Shown here: piece after piece, positions 24,064-31,171 of the stretch | Numbering within the stretch: the first letter of the stretch is position 1 | Layout of the letters: every line of letters begins with the position of its first letter | IMG/VR virus record: IMGVR_UViG_3300033149_001601 | Coordinates: 1-54,206 of that record | DNA length: 54,206 nucleotides | DNA from: a virus | Strand: one strand, 5' to 3' | The notes under the pieces: model-generated | The model's input: the letters and a program-made list of their open reading frames with translations, nothing else | The model's database searches: none | What the model was told of the DNA's origin: nothing | Translations under genes and position numbers: made by a program

Positions 24064-24786
24064 ATGACAACTACAAATGGATTTGGACTAACAACTTGGG
24101 ACGAGCAGAATCAGACTTCAAAGCCACAGGCTCCACAGAATGATTCTCAAAAGATCGAATTCGTTCGTCTTAAGGAAGGCAACAACTCTCTCCGTATCAT
24201 CACTGCGCCAGCAAAGTATTGGTTCGTGAAGTTCGAGGATGGCAAGTCACAGTATGGCCGCCGTGTTAACTGCGCATACCCTGGTGTGTCAAGAGATGAG
24301 TGCCCAACTGTTAAGGCAGGCTACAAGCCAAAGAAGCGTTATCTCACTGGCGTTATCGTTCGTAACGCTGACGGTGATGACGAGGTTAAGCTCTTCGATA
24401 TGTCTGTTCTTGTTTACGAACAGCTTCAGGCATTCAAGGATGATCCAGAGTACGGAACTCCAGATCAGTTCGATATTAACGTTCGCTTCAACCCTAAGGC
24501 TGCATCCCCAGGCGGATTCTACACCGTCATTCCTCGTGGCAAGAAGCCTCTCTCCGAAGAGGATCAGGCCCTCATCAATGATGTAGGAACGGATGTTATC
24601 TCTGAGAACCTTACCCGTCTCTGCACTCCCCCAAGTGTTGAGCGTGTCGAGGGCTTCCTTAAGAAGCTCGGCTGGGACGGTTCTTCAAAGGTTGAGTCTG
24701 CATCTGCCGGTGGCTCTTCAGATGGTAATCTTCAGGAAGCAACTCCTGCGAATTACTCATTCGATAAGCCAGCAGCAAACGCTTAA
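24064..24786 (+). CDS. Single-stranded DNA-binding protein (T4 gp32-like)
   Basis: The 240-residue protein resembles gp32 of T4-like phages: FVRLKEGNNSLRIIT, KYWFVKF, GRRVNCAYPG, KRYLTGVIVRN and FDMSVLVYEQLQAF in order, with a cysteine pair (NCAYPG, ECP). The C-terminus is Ser/Gly/Ala-rich and mildly acidic, as expected for a protein-interaction tail. Codon choice changes to TTC, ATC, CTC, CGT and AAG, unlike neighbouring genes, consistent with very high expression. A strong ribosome binding site (AAGGA) precedes it and a terminator follows. Confidence 0.9.
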   Translation: MTTTNGFGLTTWDEQNQTSKPQAPQNDSQKIEFVRLKEGNNSLRIITAPAKYWFVKFEDGKSQYGRRVNCAYPGVSRDECPTVKAGYKPKKRYLTGVIVRNADGDDEVKLFDMSVLVYEQLQAFKDDPEYGTPDQFDINVRFNPKAASPGGFYTVIPRGKKPLSEEDQALINDVGTDVISENLTRLCTPPSVERVEGFLKKLGWDGSSKVESASAGGSSDGNLQEATPANYSFDKPAANA

Positions 24787-24833
24787 AGCTTAAAACTTAA
24801 AATAATCTCATCTTGTCTTTTGGGAATGGTTGG

Positions 24834-24866
24834 AAAAGGTCAGCAGAAATGCTGGCCTTTTCTTTT
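24834..24866 (+). terminator. Rho-independent terminator after SSB
   Basis: AAAAGGTCAGCA (24834-24845) pairs with TGCTGGCCTTTT (24850-24861) around GAAA, followed by CTTTT. It closes the recA-SSB unit. The endonuclease VII gene starts 16 bases further on, so the start at 24882 rather than an earlier frame extension is preferred. Confidence 0.88.
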
Positions 24867-24881
24867 GTTATATTGTCCTGT

Positions 24882-25421
24882 ATGGGATTAATACAACTAA
24901 AAGCCACAGACCTAAAAGAACTGAAGAAGCGCTGGTGCGAGGAGCAGGATTATGTATGTCCTTTGTTTAAGAAGCGTTACGACTTAGATCAGTTCGCTGT
25001 AGACCATCAGCACAAGCTTGTCTCAGAGATGCCTGACGAGACCGGCAAAGGTCTGTGTAGAGGAGCCATACACTTCCAAGCTAACTCTATCGAAGGTAAA
25101 ATGACAAACGCCTTTAAAAGATACGGCGGAGATAAGCACATCGATATAGTTTCCTTCCTGAGAAACCTAGCGGATTATCTTGAGAGAAATAAGATACATA
25201 CTCATGAGAAACTAATCCATCCATCAGAAAAACCCAAAGCAGCTAAACTAATGAAATCATCTTATAACAAATTAGTTAAGGCTGTGAATGGTAAGCAGAA
25301 GGTTCCTCAGTACACTGGGAAGTTCACGAAGCCACTAGAGAAGCTGTTCGAGAAGTATGGGTTGAAACCAGAATTCAAAAAGTCGAGTGCGGCCTCAGTC
25401 GATCCTACACAGCAGGGATAG
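24882..25421 (+). CDS. Recombination endonuclease VII (T4 gp49-like)
   Basis: The 179-residue product aligns by eye with T4 gp49: VDHQH corresponds to the catalytic LDHDH, RGAIHFQANSIEGK to RGLLCNLCNAAEGQ, and DIVSFLRNLADYLE to the later helix. The catalytic His and Asn are kept. Three of the four zinc cysteines of T4 are replaced (one by Phe, one by His, one by Ala), so the structural zinc site is probably lost or altered. Gp49 resolves Holliday junctions and trims branches before packaging. It ends at a TAG. Confidence 0.85.
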   Translation: MGLIQLKATDLKELKKRWCEEQDYVCPLFKKRYDLDQFAVDHQHKLVSEMPDETGKGLCRGAIHFQANSIEGKMTNAFKRYGGDKHIDIVSFLRNLADYLERNKIHTHEKLIHPSEKPKAAKLMKSSYNKLVKAVNGKQKVPQYTGKFTKPLEKLFEKYGLKPEFKKSSAASVDPTQQG

Positions 25422-25431
25422 GAATATCAAA

Positions 25432-26445
25432 ATGGATATACGACAAGGATGTAGCCTATTGGGCCTAGAGACTGGTGCGTCTACGCATGATGTAGAGAAA
25501 GCTTTCAAGAAGCTAGCTATAAAGTACCACCCAGATAAAAATAAAGGGAAAGAAGATGAGGCCGAAAAGAAGTTCAAGGAAGTCTCTGAGGCTTATCACT
25601 TCTTGAAAGAACACGGGACTATTCCCGTTGATCCAATACATAACTTTAATGGCGGCGGAGGTTTTGGTGGCACTACAATGGAAGATATCTTTCAGCAGTT
25701 TATTAATGTTCAGGATTTTTCGGGCCCATTTAGAAGAACAAATACGCAGTCTAGAGTTAATGTAAAGGGAACAATAGATATCTCTTTTGATGAATCAGTA
25801 ACTGGATGTACTAAAGAAGTAGCTTATTCAAGAAGGTCTAAATGTAAGGCTTGCGATGGTACTGGTTATGGTCAGACAGTTGATGGTCCGTGCAAGAAGT
25901 GCGATGGCAAGGGGACTATTCATGTAAGAGGTAAGGACTTGCCATGTACTGGCTGTGGAGGGTCTGGAGTATCAAAGTCTTCTTTTGCTTGCAATGTTTG
26001 CAAGGGCTCTAGGTTTCAGCAAGAGACTAGAACCATTACTGTGAATATCCCAGCTGGTATTGAAGCGGGTAATAAGATTAGAGTCATAGCCCAAGGAGAT
26101 TTTGTTAATCGAGGGTATGCAGATGCTTTCTTTAGGATAGCTATTGAAAAGGACTCAGAGCTTTATAGAGAGGGAACTGATGTTATATCTAATATTACAG
26201 TGCCTCTTCTTGATGCACTGAAGGGATGCTCAAAGGAAGTGAGAACATCCTACGGTAAGAAAACTTTGAAGATTAAACCAGGTGTTCGCAACGGTGATAC
26301 TGTAAGAGTAAAGGGATTTGGAGTAGCTAGGCAAGGCTCTCATATTTTTAAGATAACTGTTGACTATCCTAATGATACAGCACCATTGATTGATTTATTA
26401 GAGAGCTACCCTGGAGACAATCCAGAAGAGATTGAAGGAGATTAA
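25432..26445 (+). CDS. dnaJ: DnaJ (Hsp40) co-chaperone
   Basis: Start at 25432 gives a 337-residue protein. A J domain occupies residues 1-65 with the HPD motif (YHPDKNKG) near 33-35. A Gly-rich linker follows, then four cysteine repeats CKACDGTG, CKKCDGKG, CTGCGGSG and CNVCKGSR (the last Gly replaced), and two C-terminal substrate-binding beta domains. This is a full class A DnaJ, which would recruit host DnaK because no DnaK is encoded here. It lies between endonuclease VII and primase genes. Confidence 0.95.
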   Translation: MDIRQGCSLLGLETGASTHDVEKAFKKLAIKYHPDKNKGKEDEAEKKFKEVSEAYHFLKEHGTIPVDPIHNFNGGGGFGGTTMEDIFQQFINVQDFSGPFRRTNTQSRVNVKGTIDISFDESVTGCTKEVAYSRRSKCKACDGTGYGQTVDGPCKKCDGKGTIHVRGKDLPCTGCGGSGVSKSSFACNVCKGSRFQQETRTITVNIPAGIEAGNKIRVIAQGDFVNRGYADAFFRIAIEKDSELYREGTDVISNITVPLLDALKGCSKEVRTSYGKKTLKIKPGVRNGDTVRVKGFGVARQGSHIFKITVDYPNDTAPLIDLLESYPGDNPEEIEGD

Positions 26446-26447
26446 TT

Positions 26448-26792
26448 ATGCCATTTAGAACATTTTGCAACTCTGCTGATAAGACTTGCAGGAAAGAAAT
26501 AGAACCACTTATAGATAAAGAAACTCATAAGGTTTATTGTCCAGAGTGTGGTCTTGAGATTACATCAGTAGATCCGTTCATGAAGAGACAGTTAATCTCC
26601 ATGGGTCAGGTTAAAACAGAGTCTCAAGAAAAGACGCCATATGCTGTTAAGTGTCCATTGTGTGGAGAAAAGAAACAGCCTAAGCTTGGCAAGAACAGGG
26701 AGATACTCTGCGGAGCATGTGGAGAAGATATCACTAAGTCACTTAGTGGCCCGTTTGTCGAGATGCTCAGAGGGGCGATCTCTAAAAAGTAA
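26448..26792 (+). CDS. Double zinc-ribbon protein, 114 aa
   Basis: Three Cys clusters are present: CxxxxxxC then CPEC near residue 31, CPLC near 69 and CGAC near 88. This forms two zinc ribbons. Strong ribosome binding site (GAAGGAG). It shares one base with the toprim primase gene that follows and might be its partner, possibly replacing or helping the distant CHC2 protein. No family name assigned. Confidence 0.7.
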   Translation: MPFRTFCNSADKTCRKEIEPLIDKETHKVYCPECGLEITSVDPFMKRQLISMGQVKTESQEKTPYAVKCPLCGEKKQPKLGKNREILCGACGEDITKSLSGPFVEMLRGAISKK

Positions 26793-27586
26793 TGTTACAA
26801 GATTTGATAGAACGTTCTGATGTCTTTGAGGCTATCACGGACGCATGCTCTCATTTATTGAGAACACACCCCGATGCGCAAGAGTGTAGGCAGTACATCG
26901 ATGCAAGGCTTTCAAAGGAGTTTCAGGCTCGCCACGGCATCGGATACTTCCCTTCTACGCATAATTTGGACGTTATTATAGAGCTTGTTGGGCGTGAAGC
27001 GCTTGAAAAGTTCAGCATTATCTATCCAAAGTACACTGCAACCGGCTCCGTTTTGAAGGGTCATTTCAATGATCATTCACTGGTTATGCCATTCCGTAAT
27101 GTGCATGGAGATATTGTTTCAATATTAGGTAGGTCTATACTGCCTGACAGCCAACAGAAAGAACTTAAGATCCAAAAGTACAAGTACTCTATCAACGCAG
27201 ATAAAGAACTCTACGTGTATGGATTAGATTTGGCGAAGAAATCGATACTAGAAAAAGATTTTGTTATCTGTGTGGAGGGTCAGTTTGATTGTATAGCTTG
27301 TCATAAAATGGGGATTGATAACGTTGTTGCTCTGGGGTGGGCTACGTTGTCTAGGTATCAGGCATACCAGCTATCGAAGTACACGAAGAACATCGTGCTA
27401 ATGTTCGACAATGATTCGGCTGGTAAAAAGGGCGTGGCACGAGCCAAGTCTAAATATGGTGGTATAGTTAATATTGAGTCTTTGTTTCCACCGAGTGGTT
27501 ATAAGGACATTGATGAATTTTTCAAAAAAGAAGCATCTATTGAGAGAAAGGAGAGTGCAGTATCTTTATTGAAGAATCTTAGATGA
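26792..27586 (+). CDS. DnaG-type primase catalytic (toprim) protein
   Basis: The 264-residue protein contains the primase basic region (MPFRNVHGDIVSILGRSI, then KYKYS and KELYVYGLD) and toprim motifs VEGQFDC near residue 160 and MFDNDSAGKKG near 205, with the conserved Glu and Asp pair. The helicase-binding C-terminal domain of cellular DnaG is absent, and the zinc domain is encoded separately at 6668-7345. It would make RNA primers for lagging-strand synthesis. The preceding zinc-ribbon gene is coupled to it. Confidence 0.88.
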   Translation: MLQDLIERSDVFEAITDACSHLLRTHPDAQECRQYIDARLSKEFQARHGIGYFPSTHNLDVIIELVGREALEKFSIIYPKYTATGSVLKGHFNDHSLVMPFRNVHGDIVSILGRSILPDSQQKELKIQKYKYSINADKELYVYGLDLAKKSILEKDFVICVEGQFDCIACHKMGIDNVVALGWATLSRYQAYQLSKYTKNIVLMFDNDSAGKKGVARAKSKYGGIVNIESLFPPSGYKDIDEFFKKEASIERKESAVSLLKNLR

Positions 27587-27599
27587 TATATGGAGTAGT

Positions 27600-28283
27600 A
27601 TGGTAGATAGAAAATGTTCTAAGTGTGGCGAAGATAAGCCTGCCGATCTTTTCCCTAAGGGAAGGGCGCAGTGCAAGCCATGCCGTGATGCTTATCATGC
27701 TGAGTATCGTAAGAAGAATAAAGAGAAGATTAATGCTGGGATGAAGGCTTATTATGAAAATAATCAGGCCGAAATCAAAAGAAAGCATAAAGAGTATAGA
27801 GAAAATAACAAAGATAAAATTAGTAAATCTAATAAAGAGTGGCGCTCAAAAGATTCCAGTAAGGAATACGCAAGAGCCTACAGGCGAGAATGGCAGAAAG
27901 AAAGGCTAGGAAAAGATCCTGCATTCAAGCTCAGAAGAAACGTATCTAGATTAATAAACTTCAAGATCAATAAGAATTCAAAATCATCCTTTAAATACCT
28001 ACCATATACAGTTCAAGAGCTGAAGACACACTTGGAGTCACAGTTTGAGGATTGGATGACATGGGATAATTGGGGAAAGTACAGAGTTGATTCGTGGAAT
28101 GATAACGACAAATCAACATGGACTTGGCAAGTAGATCATATCATCTGCCAAGCTGACCTTCCTTATGACTCGATGGAGCATCTGAATTTCAAGAAGTGTT
28201 GGGCGCTTAGTAATCTAAGACCTTATTCATCAAAACAAAATCAGAAAGATGGTGTAAGTAGGACTAGACATAATAGGGGATGA
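27600..28283 (+). CDS. HNH endonuclease, probably homing type
   Basis: An N-terminal zinc knuckle pair (CSKCGEDKP, CKPC) is followed by a long Lys/Glu/Asn helical region and a C-terminal HNH core with WQVDHIIC and CWALSNLRPYSSKQN. This organisation is common in free-standing phage homing endonucleases. Codon use is more AT-rich than in its neighbours (AAA, AAT, GAA), in line with independent mobility. It sits between the primase and a regulator gene without disturbing them. Confidence 0.85.
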   Translation: MVDRKCSKCGEDKPADLFPKGRAQCKPCRDAYHAEYRKKNKEKINAGMKAYYENNQAEIKRKHKEYRENNKDKISKSNKEWRSKDSSKEYARAYRREWQKERLGKDPAFKLRRNVSRLINFKINKNSKSSFKYLPYTVQELKTHLESQFEDWMTWDNWGKYRVDSWNDNDKSTWTWQVDHIICQADLPYDSMEHLNFKKCWALSNLRPYSSKQNQKDGVSRTRHNRG

Positions 28284-28284
28284 T

Positions 28285-28731
28285 ATGGTGGATAGAAGTA
28301 AAAATAGAAGCGACCGTTACCAATCTTTGTTCGCAGAATTACCTTACTCAAATGAGATGATGGCGGAGTTCGCAGAGCGTGAAGGCATAATGACCAGGAA
28401 TGATCCGGAGCTTCGTGAAAGGTATTTGGATGCAAAAGAAAGATTAAGACTAGCATTTTGGCGATTGGTTGATGAGCAACTAACCGCCCGTCAAAGAGAA
28501 GTGATGAAGCTGTACTGTGCAGGATTCACACAAATAGAGATTGCGAGGAAGCTGAATGTTAATCAGTCCTCAATAACAAAATCAATTAATGGCAACTGCG
28601 ATTACAGAAATGGCAAGAGAATATACGGTGGTGCAAAGAAGAAGCTAAGACGATTAGCAGACAAGGACCCGGAGATTCAAGAGATTCTCAAAGAGCTTGC
28701 TGAGATAAACGCCGAGTACGATTATTGGTAA
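28285..28731 (+). CDS. Sigma-70 region 4-like transcription regulator
   Basis: Residues 67-95 form a helix-turn-helix of sigma region 4: LTARQREVMKLYCAGFTQIE then IARKLNVNQSSITKSI. Region 2, needed for -10 melting in a full sigma factor, is not recognisable in the first 65 residues. At 148 residues it could be a minimal late sigma, an accessory recruiting factor or a repressor-like DNA-binding protein. It lies just ahead of the strand switch and the virion module, where a late-gene regulator would be expected. Confidence 0.7.
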   Translation: MVDRSKNRSDRYQSLFAELPYSNEMMAEFAEREGIMTRNDPELRERYLDAKERLRLAFWRLVDEQLTARQREVMKLYCAGFTQIEIARKLNVNQSSITKSINGNCDYRNGKRIYGGAKKKLRRLADKDPEIQEILKELAEINAEYDYW

Positions 28732-28734
28732 AAG

Positions 28735-28768
28735 AAAAGCCCAGTCATTCCGACTGGGCTTCTTTTTT
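28735..28768. terminator. Bidirectional terminator between convergent genes
   Basis: GCCCAGTC (28739-28746) and GACTGGGC (28752-28759) form an 8-bp stem, extended by AA/TT, around ATTCC. A T-run follows on the plus strand and an A-run precedes it, so it works for the minus strand too. It separates the plus-strand regulator from the convergent minus-strand module. Confidence 0.9.
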
Positions 28769-28942
28769 GTCCTGAGCGCGTCTGCGCTTTCCTAACAGCC
28801 TCGACCACATCTTCCTGTTGCGTCTTCTGATTTTCTCAGTCGATCCCCAGCAGGTGCCCCCAATTGCCCCATTCTCTCCCGGAAACTTGGGCTTGTACTT
28901 AGCTCTTCGCAATCCTTTGCCGTGATGTTTTGACCTACTCAT
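28745..28942 (-). CDS. Small very basic protein, 65 aa
   Basis: About a third of residues are Lys or Arg (SKHHGKGLRRAKYKPK, then IRRRNRKMWSRLLGKRRR). Such a protein could bind nucleic acid or the ribosome, or a host factor. It is last in a three-gene minus-strand operon and its stop lies inside the bidirectional terminator. Its start overlaps the upstream gene's stop by 8 bases. Family unknown. Confidence 0.7.
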   Translation of the reverse strand: MSRSKHHGKGLRRAKYKPKFPGENGAIGGTCWGSTEKIRRRNRKMWSRLLGKRRRAQDKKEAQSE

Positions 28943-29102
28943 GAATGCCTTCTACTTTTCTGGCTGATACCTCAAAGTATTGCAGCTCAGGGTCACCATC
29001 CCAATGAACTAGATAGCAAGCTCTGGTGAACATTTCTCTGAGGATAGTTCCCTCACGTCCTGTTTCTAGGTGCTTTACTCTTTTGCCGGTTTCGTAAGCC
29101 AT
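28935..29102 (-). CDS. Small beta-rich protein, 55 aa
   Basis: Read on the minus strand from the ATG at 29102-29100 to a TAG at 28937-28935. The sequence (GREGTILREMF, then YLVHWDGD and FEVSARKVEGI) resembles small SH3/KOW-like barrels by its strand pattern. An AAGGAA sequence precedes the ATG. It lies between two minus-strand genes with an overlap downstream, supporting it as real. Function unknown. Confidence 0.7.
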   Translation of the reverse strand: MAYETGKRVKHLETGREGTILREMFTRACYLVHWDGDPELQYFEVSARKVEGIHE

Positions 29103-29104
29103 GG

Positions 29105-29377
29105 TTAATTCCTTGGGGGTTCTTGAAACTTATACCCATCTGGTCCTGCGTAATACGGAAAAATTACATCACCAGGCTTAATTCTGTTGTTGATGGAATC
29201 TTCAATAATCTGACGAACGGTCTCAAATTTAAACTTAGGGCACCACAATTCCTTCCTGTCGGGGAAGTACTGACCAGAGAAGTAAAGCTCTTTACCTTTG
29301 TATACATCAGTCCTGCCGCCTTTCTTGTGAACGTGGACGGTGAATTTGATGTTATTGATGATGTGATTGTATACCAT
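29105..29377 (-). CDS. Hypothetical protein, 90 aa, first gene of minus-strand operon
   Basis: The product starts MVYNHIINNIKF and contains an alpha/beta mix with one Cys (ELWCPKF) and a late PYYAGPDGYKF. It lies directly downstream of a near-consensus sigma-70 promoter on the same strand and two bases upstream of the next minus gene. Unknown family. Confidence 0.75.
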   Translation of the reverse strand: MVYNHIINNIKFTVHVHKKGGRTDVYKGKELYFSGQYFPDRKELWCPKFKFETVRQIIEDSINNRIKPGDVIFPYYAGPDGYKFQEPPRN

Positions 29378-29393
29378 ATTTCAGCATTCCAAT

Positions 29394-30557
29394 ATGAATG
29401 TTCTGTATGCAAAGACTATAGCACTTCTTGATATCTTTGTCAAGAAGGCAGAGGAATATGATGATGAAGCCACCAATGTTGGGGGTACTGTTCAGGCTAT
29501 TACTCCACAGGAGATTGAAACACCTGATGATTTTAAAGTTTCAGCAGACATTTACAACAAGACCTTTAACTTAGATAACTTCCTCTCAATACCAGACGAT
29601 GATTTAAGGACTATAAGAACTTATCTTAATAATACATTAAGGCCAGGTGATTACAATATGGAAACTCTGAGGCAGCTTAGTGGCGGTAAGTATCAGGAGT
29701 ATGCTGCCTATATGAATGCCTATGGAGGTATGGATAGGGGAGAGTTCAATATCAATACGTTGAACTCAATATCTGATAAAGATGTTGATCTTATTAGAGA
29801 TTATATTCAGAAAACATCAGAGTCATTTGATATGGATGTGCTCAGGAATCTTACATCAACAAAAGCATATTACTACATTGATCATCATTTAGATCCAGTG
29901 TCTGAAGGTAAAGATGCTGGTAGGGGCTCTGGAAGGATCGTTTATAACCTTGGTGATAAGGTGATTAAGTTAGCTCATAATGATGCTGGTGTTTATCAGA
30001 ATACTATGGAGTCCAGGATTGCTTCAAGAAACGATCTTCTTGCTGACGTTTATGAGGTTGGCCCTAAGAATAGGTGGATTGTATCTGAGAAGGTAAGGCC
30101 TATGTCACCTGACGAGTTTGCTATCCGTACTGGAATACCGCCCAATATTACTGATAAGGGTAATACCTCAAAGATTAAAACATTGAAAAATGAAGAGCTT
30201 GATCGGTTGGCTTTGAGGTATGACATGGAAGATGATGCCAAGGAGCTTTTAAAGCAGATGGCAGGTTTACATAGAGAGTTTGGCACAATTGTTGGAGATA
30301 TTATCAATCCAGAACACTGGGGAATATCAGAGGATGGAACAGTCAAACTATATGATTACGGCCTAGATTCTTCTGGGCATGATAAATTTTACGATAAAGA
30401 GACCGGGTTATTTAAAGCTGGCCCAACACAGGAAGAGGCAGATGCTTTAAATAGGTTTATGGATAGGTCAAAGCAGATCTCAGAAGAGCACGAAAATCTA
30501 GGCGTAATAGAGCTTGCCAACCTGTATGAGCAGGTAATAACTAAGTTGGCAAGATAA
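29394..30557 (+). CDS. Kinase-fold protein with N-terminal tandem repeats
   Basis: Start at 29394; upstream residues of the open frame would overlap the divergent gene. Residues 58-168 hold four repeats of about 28 residues beginning F/Y-N/D-hydrophobic (FNLDNFLSI, YNMETLRQL, FNINTLNSI, FDMDVLRNL). Residues 175-325 look like a protein-kinase-like fold: glycine loop GRGSGRIVYNLG, lysine strand VIKLAHNDA, hinge WIVSEKVRPM, a catalytic-loop-like GDIINPEHWGI and a DFG-like KLYDYGL. It may be an active or dead kinase, probably packaged in or acting on the virion as first gene of the structural module. No Shine-Dalgarno is obvious. Confidence 0.65.
   Translation: MNVLYAKTIALLDIFVKKAEEYDDEATNVGGTVQAITPQEIETPDDFKVSADIYNKTFNLDNFLSIPDDDLRTIRTYLNNTLRPGDYNMETLRQLSGGKYQEYAAYMNAYGGMDRGEFNINTLNSISDKDVDLIRDYIQKTSESFDMDVLRNLTSTKAYYYIDHHLDPVSEGKDAGRGSGRIVYNLGDKVIKLAHNDAGVYQNTMESRIASRNDLLADVYEVGPKNRWIVSEKVRPMSPDEFAIRTGIPPNITDKGNTSKIKTLKNEELDRLALRYDMEDDAKELLKQMAGLHREFGTIVGDIINPEHWGISEDGTVKLYDYGLDSSGHDKFYDKETGLFKAGPTQEEADALNRFMDRSKQISEEHENLGVIELANLYEQVITKLAR
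29415..29443 (-). promoter_or_regulatory. Sigma-70-type promoter for minus-strand genes
   Basis: On the minus strand, TTGACA (29443-29438) is followed after exactly 17 bases by TATAGT (29420-29415), a perfect -35 and a 5-of-6 -10. Transcription would start near 29408 and give a leader of about 30 bases before the 90-residue gene. It lies inside the start of the plus-strand kinase-like gene. Confidence 0.75.
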
Positions 30558-30574
30558 GAATGGCTATATCTTGA

Positions 30575-30582
30575 TATAAATA
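30575..30582 (+). promoter_or_regulatory. T4-like late promoter box TATAAATA
   Basis: The exact octamer TATAAATA, the T4 late promoter consensus, sits in a 132-base gap about 108 bases before the next structural gene and downstream of the sigma-like gene at 28285. The gap otherwise holds AT-rich sequence and the GGAG ribosome binding site. A single AT-rich octamer can occur by chance. Confidence 0.4.
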
Positions 30583-30689
30583 TGAGTAACACCAGATTTT
30601 AATGGTAGGGTATTCTACTATTTATTTGGTATGTTTTTAGCTTTAGGATGATTATAGCGTGTACACACTTCCCAAGCTTGGAGAATTAA

Positions 30690-31169
30690 ATGGATAAGTT
30701 TCTTGTAGATTTTACTAAACTTGATACAAAAGTAAATGGACCAAAGGTATTTAAACTAGCAGACGTTCAGGATAAGATTCAGAAGGTTGCTTTTGATGTT
30801 GTTCGTTTTCGAGACAATGCTGACACTGATCAGCTTTGGAGAATTGAAGACTCAAACGATGGTCCAGTAATCGTGGCTATGTATGATTCAGAGATGGCCG
30901 ACGAAGGTAAGGTTGCAGAAGCTTCCGTCTCCGGTTCAGATTGGGGTGCCATAGCAGATTCAGAAACCTCTGTTAACATCTTCTATAAGGGAGAGGCTAT
31001 TAAGAGAGTTGCAGCTTCTGATGTTGGTATCGATGATGTTAATCTCCTTTGCAGATGGCTTCCAGAGAAGCTTGCTTCAGACAAGGGATTCCGCTCTGCA
31101 CTAGTAAGTGACATATCAGAAGAGTCCAGAGACTTTTTACTTTCTAAGTACCCAGAGCTAAAAGGATAA
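30690..31169 (+). CDS. Hypothetical virion-module protein, 159 aa
   Basis: First gene after the putative late promoter, with a GGAG ribosome binding site. It is acidic with no recognisable motif and lies two bases before a gene with codon use typical of high expression. Probably structural by position; unproven. Confidence 0.65.
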   Translation: MDKFLVDFTKLDTKVNGPKVFKLADVQDKIQKVAFDVVRFRDNADTDQLWRIEDSNDGPVIVAMYDSEMADEGKVAEASVSGSDWGAIADSETSVNIFYKGEAIKRVAASDVGIDDVNLLCRWLPEKLASDKGFRSALVSDISEESRDFLLSKYPELKG

Positions 31170-31171
31170 TA

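Noticed and set aside
28285-28731. Complete sigma factor
   Set aside because: Only a region-4-like HTH is visible; no region 2 was recognised, so it is called sigma-like.
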